A stretch of DNA of 52,252 bases, taken from Fusibacter sp. 3D3. GTDB lineage: Bacteria; Bacillota; Clostridia; Peptostreptococcales; Acidaminobacteraceae. The notes beneath the pieces are model-generated. The model searched no databases and was not told the DNA's origin. It saw nothing but the letters and a program-made list of their open reading frames with translations. The first letter of the stretch is position 1, and each line of letters opens with the position of its first letter. Below are positions 23,133 to 31,756 of the stretch, in pieces. A program made the position numbers and the translations under genes. Location: contig NZ_BDHH01000026.1 in assembly GCF_001748365.1 (NCBI RefSeq), positions 276 through 52,527 of the forward strand, read 5' to 3'.

Positions 23133-26021
23133 ATGAAATTAAACATTAAAAATCTTACAGTTATCACTATAATTTTAACATTCAGTCTTTTATTTCCTGT
23201 TATTTTCTCAAGTTCAACTGTGCCTCCATTGCCTTTGACACCAGAAGAACTCACTTTTATCGAAAATCATCCGATTATTTATTTGGCATCCGATCCAAAG
23301 TTTTATCCTTACGAATTTTTGGATTCAGATGGCAATTATAAAGGGATCGCCGCTGACTATATCGCTCTTATTTCGAAAAAAACAGGTCTTCAATTTGAAA
23401 TAGCCAAAGGTCTCACTTGGGAATCTGCCTATGAAAAGGCGGTTCTCGGCGAATTGGATGGTCTTTCCTGTGTTTTAAAAACAACAGCAAGAGAATCCTA
23501 TTTTCTCTTTTCTGAACCCTATTATGATACTTACCGCGTCATCTTTATCAATAACGAAACCAAAACAATACAAAATTTCGATGACTTAAAAGGCAAAAAT
23601 GTCGCTGTACAAAAAAACAGCTCTCATCACAGCTACCTTACAGATTATCCAGATATTACTTTAAACGTCTTTACTACTGTCGAGGAGGCTCTCAAATCTG
23701 TTTCCGAGGGTAATGATGACGCCTTCATCGGCAACTTTGCTACGTCTACCTTTATTTCTAAAGAAATTGGCATCACAAACCTCAATTATATTTCAATAGC
23801 AGATCAACTGCCTCAGTCGCTTCACCTTGCCATTCGAAAAGATTGGCCAGAACTGATCAGCATTCTTAATAAAGCCCTCACTGATATCACTAAAACAGAA
23901 AAAACCACTATAAACAACACTTGGATCGGCGTTGATAGCAGAGTCAATTATCAAGAAATATATAGAGTTGCGAGCATGATTGGCGCATTGGTATTGCTTG
24001 TGTTCATAGTTTCTTCCTACTGGATTATCAAATTAAAAAAAGAAGTTAAGCTGAGAAAACAGATCGAAGCGGACTTGAACACCGCTAAAGAAGAAGCCGA
24101 ATCTGCAAATCAAGTTAAATCTCTATTTTTAGCAAGAATGTCTCACGAGATCAGAACGCCTCTTAACGCCATTACTGGCATGTCCTATATTCTTCGAAAA
24201 ACGGATCTCGGTGCTTCTCAAAAAATATATTTAGAAAAAATCACACGCGCCTCCCGAGATATGCTCAGCATCATCAATGACATCTTAGATTTTTCAAAAA
24301 TTGAAGCGGGTAAAATCGAACTTGAAACCATTTCCTTCAACCTCGATGAAACACTGGAGCAACTTATAAATATCGCTTCTCATAAAATAGAAGAACAACA
24401 CATTGAATTTTCCATTCACAGAGATGCCAATATTCCTAATTTTTTTAAGGGCGATCCCAAGAAAATAGGTCAAATTCTACTCAACATCGTCAACAATGCC
24501 CTTAAATTTACGACGGATGGACAAGTTTCATTATTGATCCGATTGGTTGCAAAAGTTAAAGACCATTACACGATTGAATTTAGCGTTAAGGATACGGGCA
24601 TCGGCATGACCAAAGAGCAGTTAGGGCAATTATTTATCCCTTTTAACCAAGCAGACTCAAGTATCAGCAGAAGATTTGGCGGCACAGGTCTCGGTATGTC
24701 CATTGTAAAGACATTCGTCGAACTCATGAATGGCAAGATAGAGGTCTTTAGCGAAATGGGTGTTGGCTCTACCTTTAATATTCAAATTCCGCTGGAGATT
24801 GATTACAATAAAGACTACGAGACGCGAAAAGCGGATGCTGCGCTTTATTTTAAAAATATAAAAGCACTGGTATATGATGCTTCTTTTTTCTACTCTAATT
24901 TATTGAAGGAATACCTCCACACTTTTAATATCATTGCAGATTTTACCCAAACCGAAGAACGCACTATAGAATTCCTTACGATGGCCGCACAAGAGGATAG
25001 CACCCCTTATAATCTATTAATCATTGATTATGAATCCCCTACGATTAACGGCATCGCGTTTTTAAAAAAACTTAACGCAAATCCCCATCTCCATAATCAA
25101 TTTCCCAAAACAATTTTACTCGTGCCCCTTTCTAGAGATGATCTCTACGACAAGCTCGATGAAGCAGAAATAAATCTCGGTATTGCCAAACCCATTATTC
25201 CATCCGTTCTTTATAATGGTATCGTGGAACTCTTTAAGATCAATATTATAGAAATTCATACTGAGCAGACAGAGACTATAAAAGATGAAAACGACATCAC
25301 AGAATATCCGCATCAAATCCTTGTAGTTGAGGATAATTTGACCAACCAATTTATTGCAAAATCCCTTTTAGAGCAATGTGGATATCAAGTGTCACTCGCT
25401 GAAAACGGTCAAGTAGGCGTCGATTATTACAAAGCACATCAAGAGGATATTCAACTCATCTTAATGGATTTACACATGCCTGTACTCAGTGGGTATGAGG
25501 CCAGCACGCAAATTAGACTTATCAATCAACAGATTCCCATCATCGCCATGACTGCCGATGCCATCACTGGCGTCAAAGAAAAATGCCAAGAGGCGGGCAT
25601 CGCATACTTTATTACCAAGCCCTTCGAACCAGAAGATTTCATCCAAAAGGTTAAAGCCATTTTAAAAACCTCTTTTTCCGATTCAAAGATACCCGTTTTA
25701 GAGGTTGAAGAGGGTTTAAAATATGTCAGTGGCAACATGGCACTATACACAATGATCCTAAAAACCTATTTTGAAGAAAATCAGAATGTCGTCAAGGAAC
25801 TACAAAATGCCATCAATAGCCATGCTTATGATGAAGCTATCCAAATCGTTCATAAAATTAAAAGCAGCTCAGGTAGTATTGGCGCCAAGGTTTTACACGA
25901 AGTAGCCATAGCACTTCAAACCGCTTTAAAAGATTCACAAGAAGAGTATATCCCAGCACTAGCCATTCAATTTACAGACTTGCTTGACACACTGCTCGTT
26001 GAAATAAAAAACCGCCTATGA
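23133..26021 (+). CDS. BvgS/EvgS-like hybrid sensor kinase with periplasmic binding domain
   Basis: 962 residues: signal/anchor (about 7-27), SBP_bac_3 domain (about 35-270), membrane helix (about 283-303), HisKA with H338 (SHEIRTPLNAI), HATPase (GTGLGMSIVKTFVELMNG), a degenerate receiver-like domain (about 575-690), a full REC with D779 (LILMDLHMP) and an HPt domain with H907 (VHKIKSSSGS). Phosphate could pass H338-D779-H907 to D52 of the adjacent HD-GYP regulator. Third gene of the operon. The stop lies inside the terminator hairpin. Confidence 0.91.
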   Translation: MKLNIKNLTVITIILTFSLLFPVIFSSSTVPPLPLTPEELTFIENHPIIYLASDPKFYPYEFLDSDGNYKGIAADYIALISKKTGLQFEIAKGLTWESAYEKAVLGELDGLSCVLKTTARESYFLFSEPYYDTYRVIFINNETKTIQNFDDLKGKNVAVQKNSSHHSYLTDYPDITLNVFTTVEEALKSVSEGNDDAFIGNFATSTFISKEIGITNLNYISIADQLPQSLHLAIRKDWPELISILNKALTDITKTEKTTINNTWIGVDSRVNYQEIYRVASMIGALVLLVFIVSSYWIIKLKKEVKLRKQIEADLNTAKEEAESANQVKSLFLARMSHEIRTPLNAITGMSYILRKTDLGASQKIYLEKITRASRDMLSIINDILDFSKIEAGKIELETISFNLDETLEQLINIASHKIEEQHIEFSIHRDANIPNFFKGDPKKIGQILLNIVNNALKFTTDGQVSLLIRLVAKVKDHYTIEFSVKDTGIGMTKEQLGQLFIPFNQADSSISRRFGGTGLGMSIVKTFVELMNGKIEVFSEMGVGSTFNIQIPLEIDYNKDYETRKADAALYFKNIKALVYDASFFYSNLLKEYLHTFNIIADFTQTEERTIEFLTMAAQEDSTPYNLLIIDYESPTINGIAFLKKLNANPHLHNQFPKTILLVPLSRDDLYDKLDEAEINLGIAKPIIPSVLYNGIVELFKINIIEIHTEQTETIKDENDITEYPHQILVVEDNLTNQFIAKSLLEQCGYQVSLAENGQVGVDYYKAHQEDIQLILMDLHMPVLSGYEASTQIRLINQQIPIIAMTADAITGVKEKCQEAGIAYFITKPFEPEDFIQKVKAILKTSFSDSKIPVLEVEEGLKYVSGNMALYTMILKTYFEENQNVVKELQNAINSHAYDEAIQIVHKIKSSSGSIGAKVLHEVAIALQTALKDSQEEYIPALAIQFTDLLDTLLVEIKNRL

Positions 26022-26047
26022 TCGATCAACTTACCACAGGCGGTTTT
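26010..26047 (+). terminator. Terminator of the hybrid-kinase operon
   Basis: AACCGCCT (26010-26017) pairs with AGGCGGTT (26038-26045), followed by Ts. The 5' arm is within the last codons of the kinase gene. Confidence 0.85.
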
Positions 26048-26124
26048 TCAAAAATACTCTTTATGACAACTCCGAACTATAGAGACAAAACTGTCACACT
26101 TTTTGTTTTTCATATTTTCTTAAT

Positions 26125-26176
26125 AAAAAAAGCATATCTTCAAGTTTTAACCATCAGATATGCCTCGTGATATGCT
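26125..26176 (-). terminator. Terminator with two alternative 5' arms, downstream of the DUF3783 gene
   Basis: On the minus strand, GCATATC occurs twice (from 26169-26176 and 26157-26163 on plus) and either can pair with GATATGC (26131-26138), followed by seven Ts. Confidence 0.75.
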
Positions 26177-26208
26177 CTTTTTGTTTACTTCTATTTTTCA
26201 CAGAGCGT

Positions 26209-26643
26209 TTATTGCTTCATTGCTCTCATTTTTTTCATTTCTTCTCGTTCCTTGACAAGTTCTTCCACCAGCGCACTGAAAGCCCAGCTCAAATTATGAG
26301 GTGTAGTGCCTGCAAATATAGGTCTTGGAATTGCTACTGTCTTAGATACTTCTATAAAACGATCCAGTTCTGAATGTGCTGTCCCGCTAAAAATAATCGT
26401 CGGAATAAGTGAATACGCTTCTTCCACAGGCAAGTTTACCCTATTAAGCGTCTCTTTTTCTAAAATGGTCCCTAATGTTTTCTCAATTTCTGTCTCTGAA
26501 ATAACCACAATTTCATCAATACCCGATTTTTGTCTACAGATTTCAATAAGTTCGAGTTCTGAAGCGCCATAACCATAAACTAAGATACAATTACGGCCTT
26601 GTTTACGTTCATCGCTTTCACGATCTATTTTTTTAAACGACAT
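26209..26643 (-). CDS. DUF3783 family protein
   Basis: A 144-residue cytosolic protein with a central VVISETEIEKTLGTILE stretch, TIIFSGTAHSELDRFIEVSK, and a C-terminal charged helix after PIFAGTTPHNLSWAFSALVEEL, the DUF3783 pattern. A GGAG ribosome site precedes the ATG. Biochemical function unknown; found sporadically in Clostridia. Same strand as glyoxalase and HepT/MntA, but the spacing (67 bases) allows a separate promoter. Confidence 0.8.
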   Translation of the reverse strand: MSFKKIDRESDERKQGRNCILVYGYGASELELIEICRQKSGIDEIVVISETEIEKTLGTILEKETLNRVNLPVEEAYSLIPTIIFSGTAHSELDRFIEVSKTVAIPRPIFAGTTPHNLSWAFSALVEELVKEREEMKKMRAMKQ

Positions 26644-26710
26644 ACTTATCTCCTTTTTTTTATAAAACCGGTCTTCTTCTAATCACTTAGAACTGGCTAA
26701 ACTTTGCTGC

Positions 26711-27094
26711 TTAATTGCTTCTAATCACTTCTACGTCATAACCATCAGGGTCCGTCACAAAGTAAAATCGAGGTGGATTTCCTGGCAACCCCATCAATTG
26801 AGTCACTTTATATCCCATTCCAATGTGATTCTCTCTTGATTTTTCTAAGTCCTCTACCGATACAGCAAAATGACTAAAACCATTTCCAATGGTGTAAGGC
26901 TTTTCAGGGTTGTAATTGTAAGTCAACTCTATATCATATAACCCATCTTCATCGGTCATAAAAACCAATGTAAACTTATCCTCTGGAAAATCTTTTCGAG
27001 TTCTTTCTACAAACCCTAGAGCCTCTTGATAAAATTTAAGAGACTTGTCTAAGTCCATTACCCTTATACACGTATGCAACATTTTATATTTCAT
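26711..27094 (-). CDS. gloA: Glyoxalase I (lactoylglutathione lyase)-type VOC protein
   Basis: 127 residues with paired VOC beta-alpha-beta modules. Probable metal ligands are His in LHTCIRVMD, Glu in YDIELTYN, His in GFSHFAVSV and Glu in DVEVIRS, the GloA pattern. It detoxifies methylglyoxal conjugates. GGAGG precedes the ATG. A 13-base stretch of its 3' end (CTTCTAATCACTT on plus) recurs 44 bases downstream. Confidence 0.88.
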   Translation of the reverse strand: MKYKMLHTCIRVMDLDKSLKFYQEALGFVERTRKDFPEDKFTLVFMTDEDGLYDIELTYNYNPEKPYTIGNGFSHFAVSVEDLEKSRENHIGMGYKVTQLMGLPGNPPRFYFVTDPDGYDVEVIRSN

Positions 27095-27153
27095 GTGTTC
27101 CTCCTTAAATTATACGATGTCCTTTTTACAATTAATCTTTCCATGACACTATT

Positions 27154-27552
27154 TCATTTGATCTCATCTATAAACGCATCAAAATCTCCTAAATGACTCT
27201 CTAAAATACGTTTTAAAACATCAAGATTTAATTTTTGATAATCATGGACTGCCAAATTTCTAAAGCCAATCATCGATTTCATTTTCAGTGCACTCATTTC
27301 TTTTATAATACCATTTTGATAAAGAAGATCAAAGGCATCTCGACTGGATTGAGGAATTCCAAGTCTTTTTTGAGAGACGATATGCATCGCTAAATCTATA
27401 CAAGCCTCTATGGCTCTCTGAATATTTAAGATGATGGAATCCTGTTTTGTAAAATCGTCCAGATTGCTGGGTGTATTATCATATTCTTCGCGAATTCTTT
27501 TTAAGCAACGTTCAACAACACTTTTTTTATTAAGTACCACATCATTTACCAT
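27154..27552 (-). CDS. hepT: HepT-like HEPN RNase toxin
   Basis: 132 residues, HEPN fold (DUF86). The catalytic RX4HXY motif is R98-H103-Y105 (RNLAVHDY). In characterised pairs the toxin is an RNase neutralised by MntA-mediated AMPylation of the motif tyrosine. GGAGGG lies eight bases before the ATG; the gene overlaps mntA by 11 bases. Probable stability or phage-defence module. Confidence 0.92.
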   Translation of the reverse strand: MVNDVVLNKKSVVERCLKRIREEYDNTPSNLDDFTKQDSIILNIQRAIEACIDLAMHIVSQKRLGIPQSSRDAFDLLYQNGIIKEMSALKMKSMIGFRNLAVHDYQKLNLDVLKRILESHLGDFDAFIDEIK

Positions 27553-27955
27553 AGATTGATCCCTCCTTTTTTATACGCTCCAATATGCAGTCACGTTCTT
27601 CGTTGAGTCTAGCATACATTTTAAGCGTTTTTATTTTAAAGACATCCAGTTGGTATTGATCTTTACAAAAAATCACACGACCATCTGTTATAATCTGTGT
27701 TGCAAAGACTGTACTTGCATTGTTCAAATCGATCAAATCAACTTCCATATGGATCATTTCTGCAAGAACGCCGGAGGCTTCAAATAGGTCAAAGGCATCT
27801 AATTTTGAATTGCAAAATATGGCAATATCTAAATCGCTTTCTATTCTTGCTTCTGCACGACTATAAGATCCGAATACGATTATAAAAAGGGGGGCAAAAA
27901 TTTTATTCAAATAATTGACACATGGATCAATGATCTCTTTAGATAATGAATTCAT
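27542..27955 (-). CDS. mntA: MntA-like minimal nucleotidyltransferase antitoxin
   Basis: 137 residues. The nucleotidyltransferase motif GSX10DXD is complete: G29-S30 and D41-D43 (FGSYSRAE ... SDLDIAIF). It AMPylates the partner HepT. I chose ATG 27955: GAGGAT lies 8 bases ahead, and an ATG 42 bases upstream overlaps the promoter -10, so it cannot be in the transcript. Confidence 0.91.
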   Translation of the reverse strand: MNSLSKEIIDPCVNYLNKIFAPLFIIVFGSYSRAEARIESDLDIAIFCNSKLDAFDLFEASGVLAEMIHMEVDLIDLNNASTVFATQIITDGRVIFCKDQYQLDVFKIKTLKMYARLNEERDCILERIKKEGSIYGK

Positions 27956-27985
27956 TGTTTTATCCTCGTTTACGCTGTTTGTTCC

Positions 27986-28014
27986 ATTATAATTCATTTT
28001 ATGAGGATGGGCAA
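27986..28014 (-). promoter_or_regulatory. Promoter of mntA-hepT
   Basis: The minus strand reads TTGCCC (28009-28014), 17 bases, TATAAT (27986-27991). Back to back with the ABC-F promoter. Confidence 0.65.
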
Positions 28015-28026
28015 ATTATAAAAGGA

Positions 28027-28055
28027 TTGAAATTTGTCGTAAAAAGTGTTATGCT
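28027..28055 (+). promoter_or_regulatory. Promoter of the ABC-F gene
   Basis: TTGAAA (28027-28032), 17 bases, TATGCT (28050-28055). It implies a leader of about 130 bases before the start codon. Confidence 0.65.
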
Positions 28056-28129
28056 TCAAGCTGTGAACACACGTGAATCACGTTACTACATAATAATCCA
28101 ACACAAAATGACGCATTAGAAGATTATAT

Positions 28130-28150
28130 ATGAAAGAGCTTGTTTTTTAA
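28130..28150 (+). CDS. Six-residue leader peptide MKELVF
   Basis: ATG AAA GAG CTT GTT TTT TAA. Codons 2-4 form the 5' arm of the terminator that precedes the ABC-F gene. AGAAGA eight bases upstream is a weak ribosome site. A ribosome held here would mask the arm and allow read-through, as in leader-peptide attenuation of ABC-F resistance genes. Confidence 0.45.
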   Translation: MKELVF

Positions 28151-28161
28151 GGCTCTTTTTT
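28133..28161 (+). terminator. Attenuator-type terminator upstream of the ABC-F gene
   Basis: AAAGAGC (28133-28139) pairs with GCTCTTT (28152-28158), followed by Ts, 35 bases before the ABC-F start and downstream of its promoter. Upstream, ACGTG/CACGT forms another small hairpin (near 28071). Confidence 0.7.
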
Positions 28162-28195
28162 GATGATAGAAAGACGATAAAGAAGAGGTAATAAT

Positions 28196-29935
28196 ATGTT
28201 AAAAGTAGATCAACTGTCCTATTCGTTTCCGCAAAAGGATTTATACAATAAAATTTCGTTTACATTAGAAGACGACCAACACTGTGCTTTTATCGGCACC
28301 AGTGGCAGTGGTAAAAGTACGCTTATTGATATCATCATGGATCCTGAAAGATACATGTTCGATGGCAAGTTAGAGCTATTTCCACACTGCAGAATCGGCT
28401 ATGTAAGCCAGTTTTCTCAACTGGATAAAACAAAAGATACCACTGTTTTTGAATACATCGCAGAAGTCTTTATTCATTTGCAAAGCAAAATTGCTGCGAT
28501 CTGTACTGAAATGGAAACCGCCACAGAACTTGACGCACTCCTTGAAAAGTATCAACACGCACTAGATGCATTTGATGCCATTGACGGTCATGATTTTGAA
28601 AGCAATATCAATAAAAAGCTCAATCTTGCCAACTTGATGAAATACAAAGACTTGAAGGTGTCTGAACTCAGTGGCGGTGAATTTAAATTGATTCAGGTCA
28701 TCAAGGAAATGCTCAACAGTCCGAATTTGATGATTATGGATGAACCCGATGTCTTTCTAGATTTTGAAAACTTAAACGCACTTAAGGACCTCATAAATGC
28801 CCATAAAGGCATCATGCTTGTGATTACGCATAACCGATATTTATTGAATCACTGCTTTAATAAGATCATTCACCTTGAAAACAAAGAACTTCAAGAGTTT
28901 GATGGTCGCTATATCGATTATAATTTCTCACTACTTCAAAAGAAAATCGAACTCCAAGAGCTGGCGATAGCAGATAACATAGAAATCGAAAGAAATGAAA
29001 TCCTTATTGAAAAACTTCGAAAAATCGCAACTTCTGATTCAGAAGCGGCTAGAGGCAAATCTCTAAAAGCACGTGTTAAAATTCAAGAACGCCTTGAAGC
29101 GCGTCGGATTAAAGAGCCCTTTGTGGAAATCAAACAACCGAATATCCGCTTAAAGGCTGATCACGAAATCGCGGATACAATTGCGCTAAAAGTAAGTCAT
29201 TACAGTGTTGCTTTTGATGATCTTCTTTTGGAAAATGTTAACTTTGAAATCAACTCCACTGACAAAGTCGCCCTAATCGGCGCAAATGGCACCGGAAAAA
29301 CAACCTTAATGAGAGATATCTTTAAGAACAATCAAGCGTCTATCTCGATAAACGACGCTATCCAAACCGCTTATTTATCTCAACTTCAGGAAGAAATACT
29401 GGACGAGTCCAACTCCATACTCCAAGAATTCTTTGATACAGGCTTCAAAACATACGGCGAGATCAGATCGTATATTCGAGCTTATGGCTTTGAAGAAGAA
29501 GTCATCGATCAAAAGATTGGTTCACTCTCTGGGGGTGAAAAAAATATTTTGCAGCTTGCTAAAGTTGCCGCACAAGGTGCTAATTTTTTATTGCTCGATG
29601 AGCCCACCAGTCATTTGGACACCTATTCACAAATCGCACTTGAAAAGGCTATCGAGAACTACAAGGGCGCACTTCTGATGATTTCTCATGATTACTATAC
29701 CATTGCCAACTGCATGGATTATGTTTTAATCATTGAAAATAAGACGGTCCGAAAAATGAGTATGCGTAAATTCAGAAAAATGATTTATGAAAGTCATTTT
29801 GATAAAAACTACTTAGAAATGGAGCAAAAGAAGAAGGCCGTTGAAACGCAGATTGCCATCGCTTTAAATGAGACTAATTTTGAACTCGCTAAGGTTTTAT
29901 CAGAAGAATTAGAAGCGTTGATTAAGTTGCTATAG
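28196..29935 (+). CDS. ABC-F ribosome-associated ATPase
   Basis: 579 residues, two ATPase domains and no membrane segments. Site 1: Walker A GTSGSGKST (about 34-42), signature LSGGE, Walker B LMIMDEPD. Site 2: GANGTGKTT (about 362-370), LSGGEKN, LLLDEPTSH. The charged linker between them (about 240-310) is the P-site tRNA interaction motif region that decides whether a member gives antibiotic protection or a translation-factor role; its length is moderate. Start preceded by AGAGG. The attenuator leader points to induction by translation inhibitors, but subfamily cannot be decided by eye. Confidence 0.88.
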   Translation: MLKVDQLSYSFPQKDLYNKISFTLEDDQHCAFIGTSGSGKSTLIDIIMDPERYMFDGKLELFPHCRIGYVSQFSQLDKTKDTTVFEYIAEVFIHLQSKIAAICTEMETATELDALLEKYQHALDAFDAIDGHDFESNINKKLNLANLMKYKDLKVSELSGGEFKLIQVIKEMLNSPNLMIMDEPDVFLDFENLNALKDLINAHKGIMLVITHNRYLLNHCFNKIIHLENKELQEFDGRYIDYNFSLLQKKIELQELAIADNIEIERNEILIEKLRKIATSDSEAARGKSLKARVKIQERLEARRIKEPFVEIKQPNIRLKADHEIADTIALKVSHYSVAFDDLLLENVNFEINSTDKVALIGANGTGKTTLMRDIFKNNQASISINDAIQTAYLSQLQEEILDESNSILQEFFDTGFKTYGEIRSYIRAYGFEEEVIDQKIGSLSGGEKNILQLAKVAAQGANFLLLDEPTSHLDTYSQIALEKAIENYKGALLMISHDYYTIANCMDYVLIIENKTVRKMSMRKFRKMIYESHFDKNYLEMEQKKKAVETQIAIALNETNFELAKVLSEELEALIKLL

Positions 29936-29969
29936 AATGAGTTAATCCTATTAATTAAAATAATGTAAA

Positions 29970-30025
29970 ATCACCCACACAGAGCCTTGTTCAAAAAACA
30001 CTGTGCCTTGTGGGGTGATTTTTTT
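29970..30025. terminator. Terminator of the ABC-F gene (convergent region)
   Basis: ATCACCC.CACAG pairs with CTGTG..TTGTGGGGTGAT, followed by a run of seven Ts on plus. It lies between ABC-F and the convergent nhaC gene. Confidence 0.85.
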
Positions 30026-30080
30026 AATTGTCTCCTATTTGTGAATCACTCGTTTCTTGACTCACGATTACAAAGTCCTT

Positions 30081-31577
30081 CTAAACAGATTCTATCATCG
30101 GAGTCATTTCCTGTTCTTTCTCTTTTTTAATGTATTTCTTAAGCCTTACATCGGGTTCACTCGGCAAGCCGAAAAAGGGAATAAAGCGATCCCATCCCGT
30201 CAAGGTCAATATTAGAAGTGAAGACACTGCCACCATTGCCATGACATTATACCGGATAATATCCCATGGAACGAACTCATGCAACGGATACACCGCCGAT
30301 GCAATCCCCACATAAAAGCCCATATAAACATGCCATGGAATCAGCTGAGAGCCAAAGACGCCCAGCGCATCATTAAAAGTTGCATTTCTAAGTCTCAATT
30401 TATACATATCGGCTTCACTGGCCTCGACATTTTCATCGGTAAGGGCTTTACAAATCGGTCCCACTGTGACGATTTGAGCCATTTCATCCGAAAGTGCTGC
30501 ATTGCCTAATATAGACAACACACCATTACAGAATAAAAGTTGTCTCACATTCGTAACGATGCTGGCAACAAAGTTTGAAAGCGGCAAAAAGGCATTGATC
30601 TTAGCCATAATACCACCAAAAGCCGCTACCCACATCATCATGACGATTACCCATGACCCCGCATCTGCAAAGCCCGCTTCCACTAATCCCAAAAAGGATT
30701 TCACAGAGTCCACAGTTCCAGCTGCAAGACCAAAAATAAGCGATGATGCAATGCCTAAACCTAAACATGCTAACGTTGGCAAGCCTCTTACGGCTGCGAT
30801 AAGCACTAGGATTAAGGGGATTATCATAAAGGTCGGAACCCCTTCTTGAACTTGATTGAGAAGCGTTACAGCTGAAGGCCGCTTTTCATTAAGACTTGTC
30901 CATACCTCAGCAGGAATTTCTTTAATGGCATCTGTTGCATTTGCCACATCCCCAGATAAGCCCATACTGAGTAGCACGATTATGACGGCTGTTACCAAAA
31001 GACAAAGCCCTGACCAGACGCCTTGATGCCGGATTCTATGGATGACTTCAACTTTGTGGATTCCAGAACTTACAACTGTTGTATCTGAAATAAGACCTAT
31101 GTTATCGCCAAAGCATGCACCACCCGCTATCGCTGCAGTGGTCAAAAGTAAATTTCCACCAACGATGTGGTTGAGCCATAAAAAAATCGGTGCACATGCT
31201 GCAAAAGTCCCCCACGAAGTCCCTGTTGCCACAGACAGAATTGCGGTAACGATAAAAGCGGTTACAGCAACTGTTTTAGCCGTCATCCCAAGACCCAGCG
31301 CTACATTGATAATCGCTGCTGCAACCCCCGTTGACATAAATGCTTCTGCCATGGCATAAGCTGCCATCAAAATAAAAAAGACAAGTTGCATTTCTTTAAC
31401 GTTATCCACTGCTGCACCTACGATATCGTTAAACGACAATTTATCCGTTATAAACGCCACAATAGCAGCCCATATAACTGCAATTGGCGCAGCCATAAGC
31501 GGACCCATGCCAGAGATCATCAGTCCTGCCAATAAAAAAACAGGTGTGAATTTTAAAAAACCTACAATTACCTTCAT
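30081..31577 (-). CDS. nhaC: NhaC-family Na+/H+ antiporter
   Basis: 498 residues with about 11-12 membrane helices. Family motifs: SVATGTSWGTFAACAPIF (near 115-132), GACFGDNIGLISDTTVVSSG (near 155-174) and GNAALSDEMAQIV in the second half. GGGAG precedes the ATG. Monocistronic, with its own promoter and convergent to ABC-F. It exchanges Na+ for H+, complementing the Mrp complex; some relatives are malate/lactate antiporters, so substrate is inferred. Confidence 0.87.
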   Translation of the reverse strand: MKVIVGFLKFTPVFLLAGLMISGMGPLMAAPIAVIWAAIVAFITDKLSFNDIVGAAVDNVKEMQLVFFILMAAYAMAEAFMSTGVAAAIINVALGLGMTAKTVAVTAFIVTAILSVATGTSWGTFAACAPIFLWLNHIVGGNLLLTTAAIAGGACFGDNIGLISDTTVVSSGIHKVEVIHRIRHQGVWSGLCLLVTAVIIVLLSMGLSGDVANATDAIKEIPAEVWTSLNEKRPSAVTLLNQVQEGVPTFMIIPLILVLIAAVRGLPTLACLGLGIASSLIFGLAAGTVDSVKSFLGLVEAGFADAGSWVIVMMMWVAAFGGIMAKINAFLPLSNFVASIVTNVRQLLFCNGVLSILGNAALSDEMAQIVTVGPICKALTDENVEASEADMYKLRLRNATFNDALGVFGSQLIPWHVYMGFYVGIASAVYPLHEFVPWDIIRYNVMAMVAVSSLLILTLTGWDRFIPFFGLPSEPDVRLKKYIKKEKEQEMTPMIESV

Positions 31578-31624
31578 TTTACGTCTCCCTTACAAGATTA
31601 TTTATTTGTATCCCTCTATTGTTA

Positions 31625-31653
31625 ATTGTATCACAATGTTTATTTTGGTACAA
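31625..31653 (-). promoter_or_regulatory. Promoter of nhaC
   Basis: The minus strand reads TTGTAC (31648-31653), 17 bases, TACAAT (31625-31630) with an extended TGA before the -10. Confidence 0.65.
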
Positions 31654-31756
31654 TTGACCCTTATTGAAGAAAAATAAATTAATCTGTAGTTTGGGCGGTT
31701 GTATTTGCGGATGCGAAATTTAAGACATGTAATGTTCGGTCTAAGTTGGAGCGGTA

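Noticed and set aside
26674-26730. 13-bp direct repeat at the gloA 3' end
   Set aside because: Short, with no element structure; noted only as a small local duplication.
28051-28119. 22-codon ORF in the ABC-F leader (starting MLQAVNTRES)
   Set aside because: Its ATG lies within the promoter -10 hexamer, so it would not be in the transcript from that promoter.
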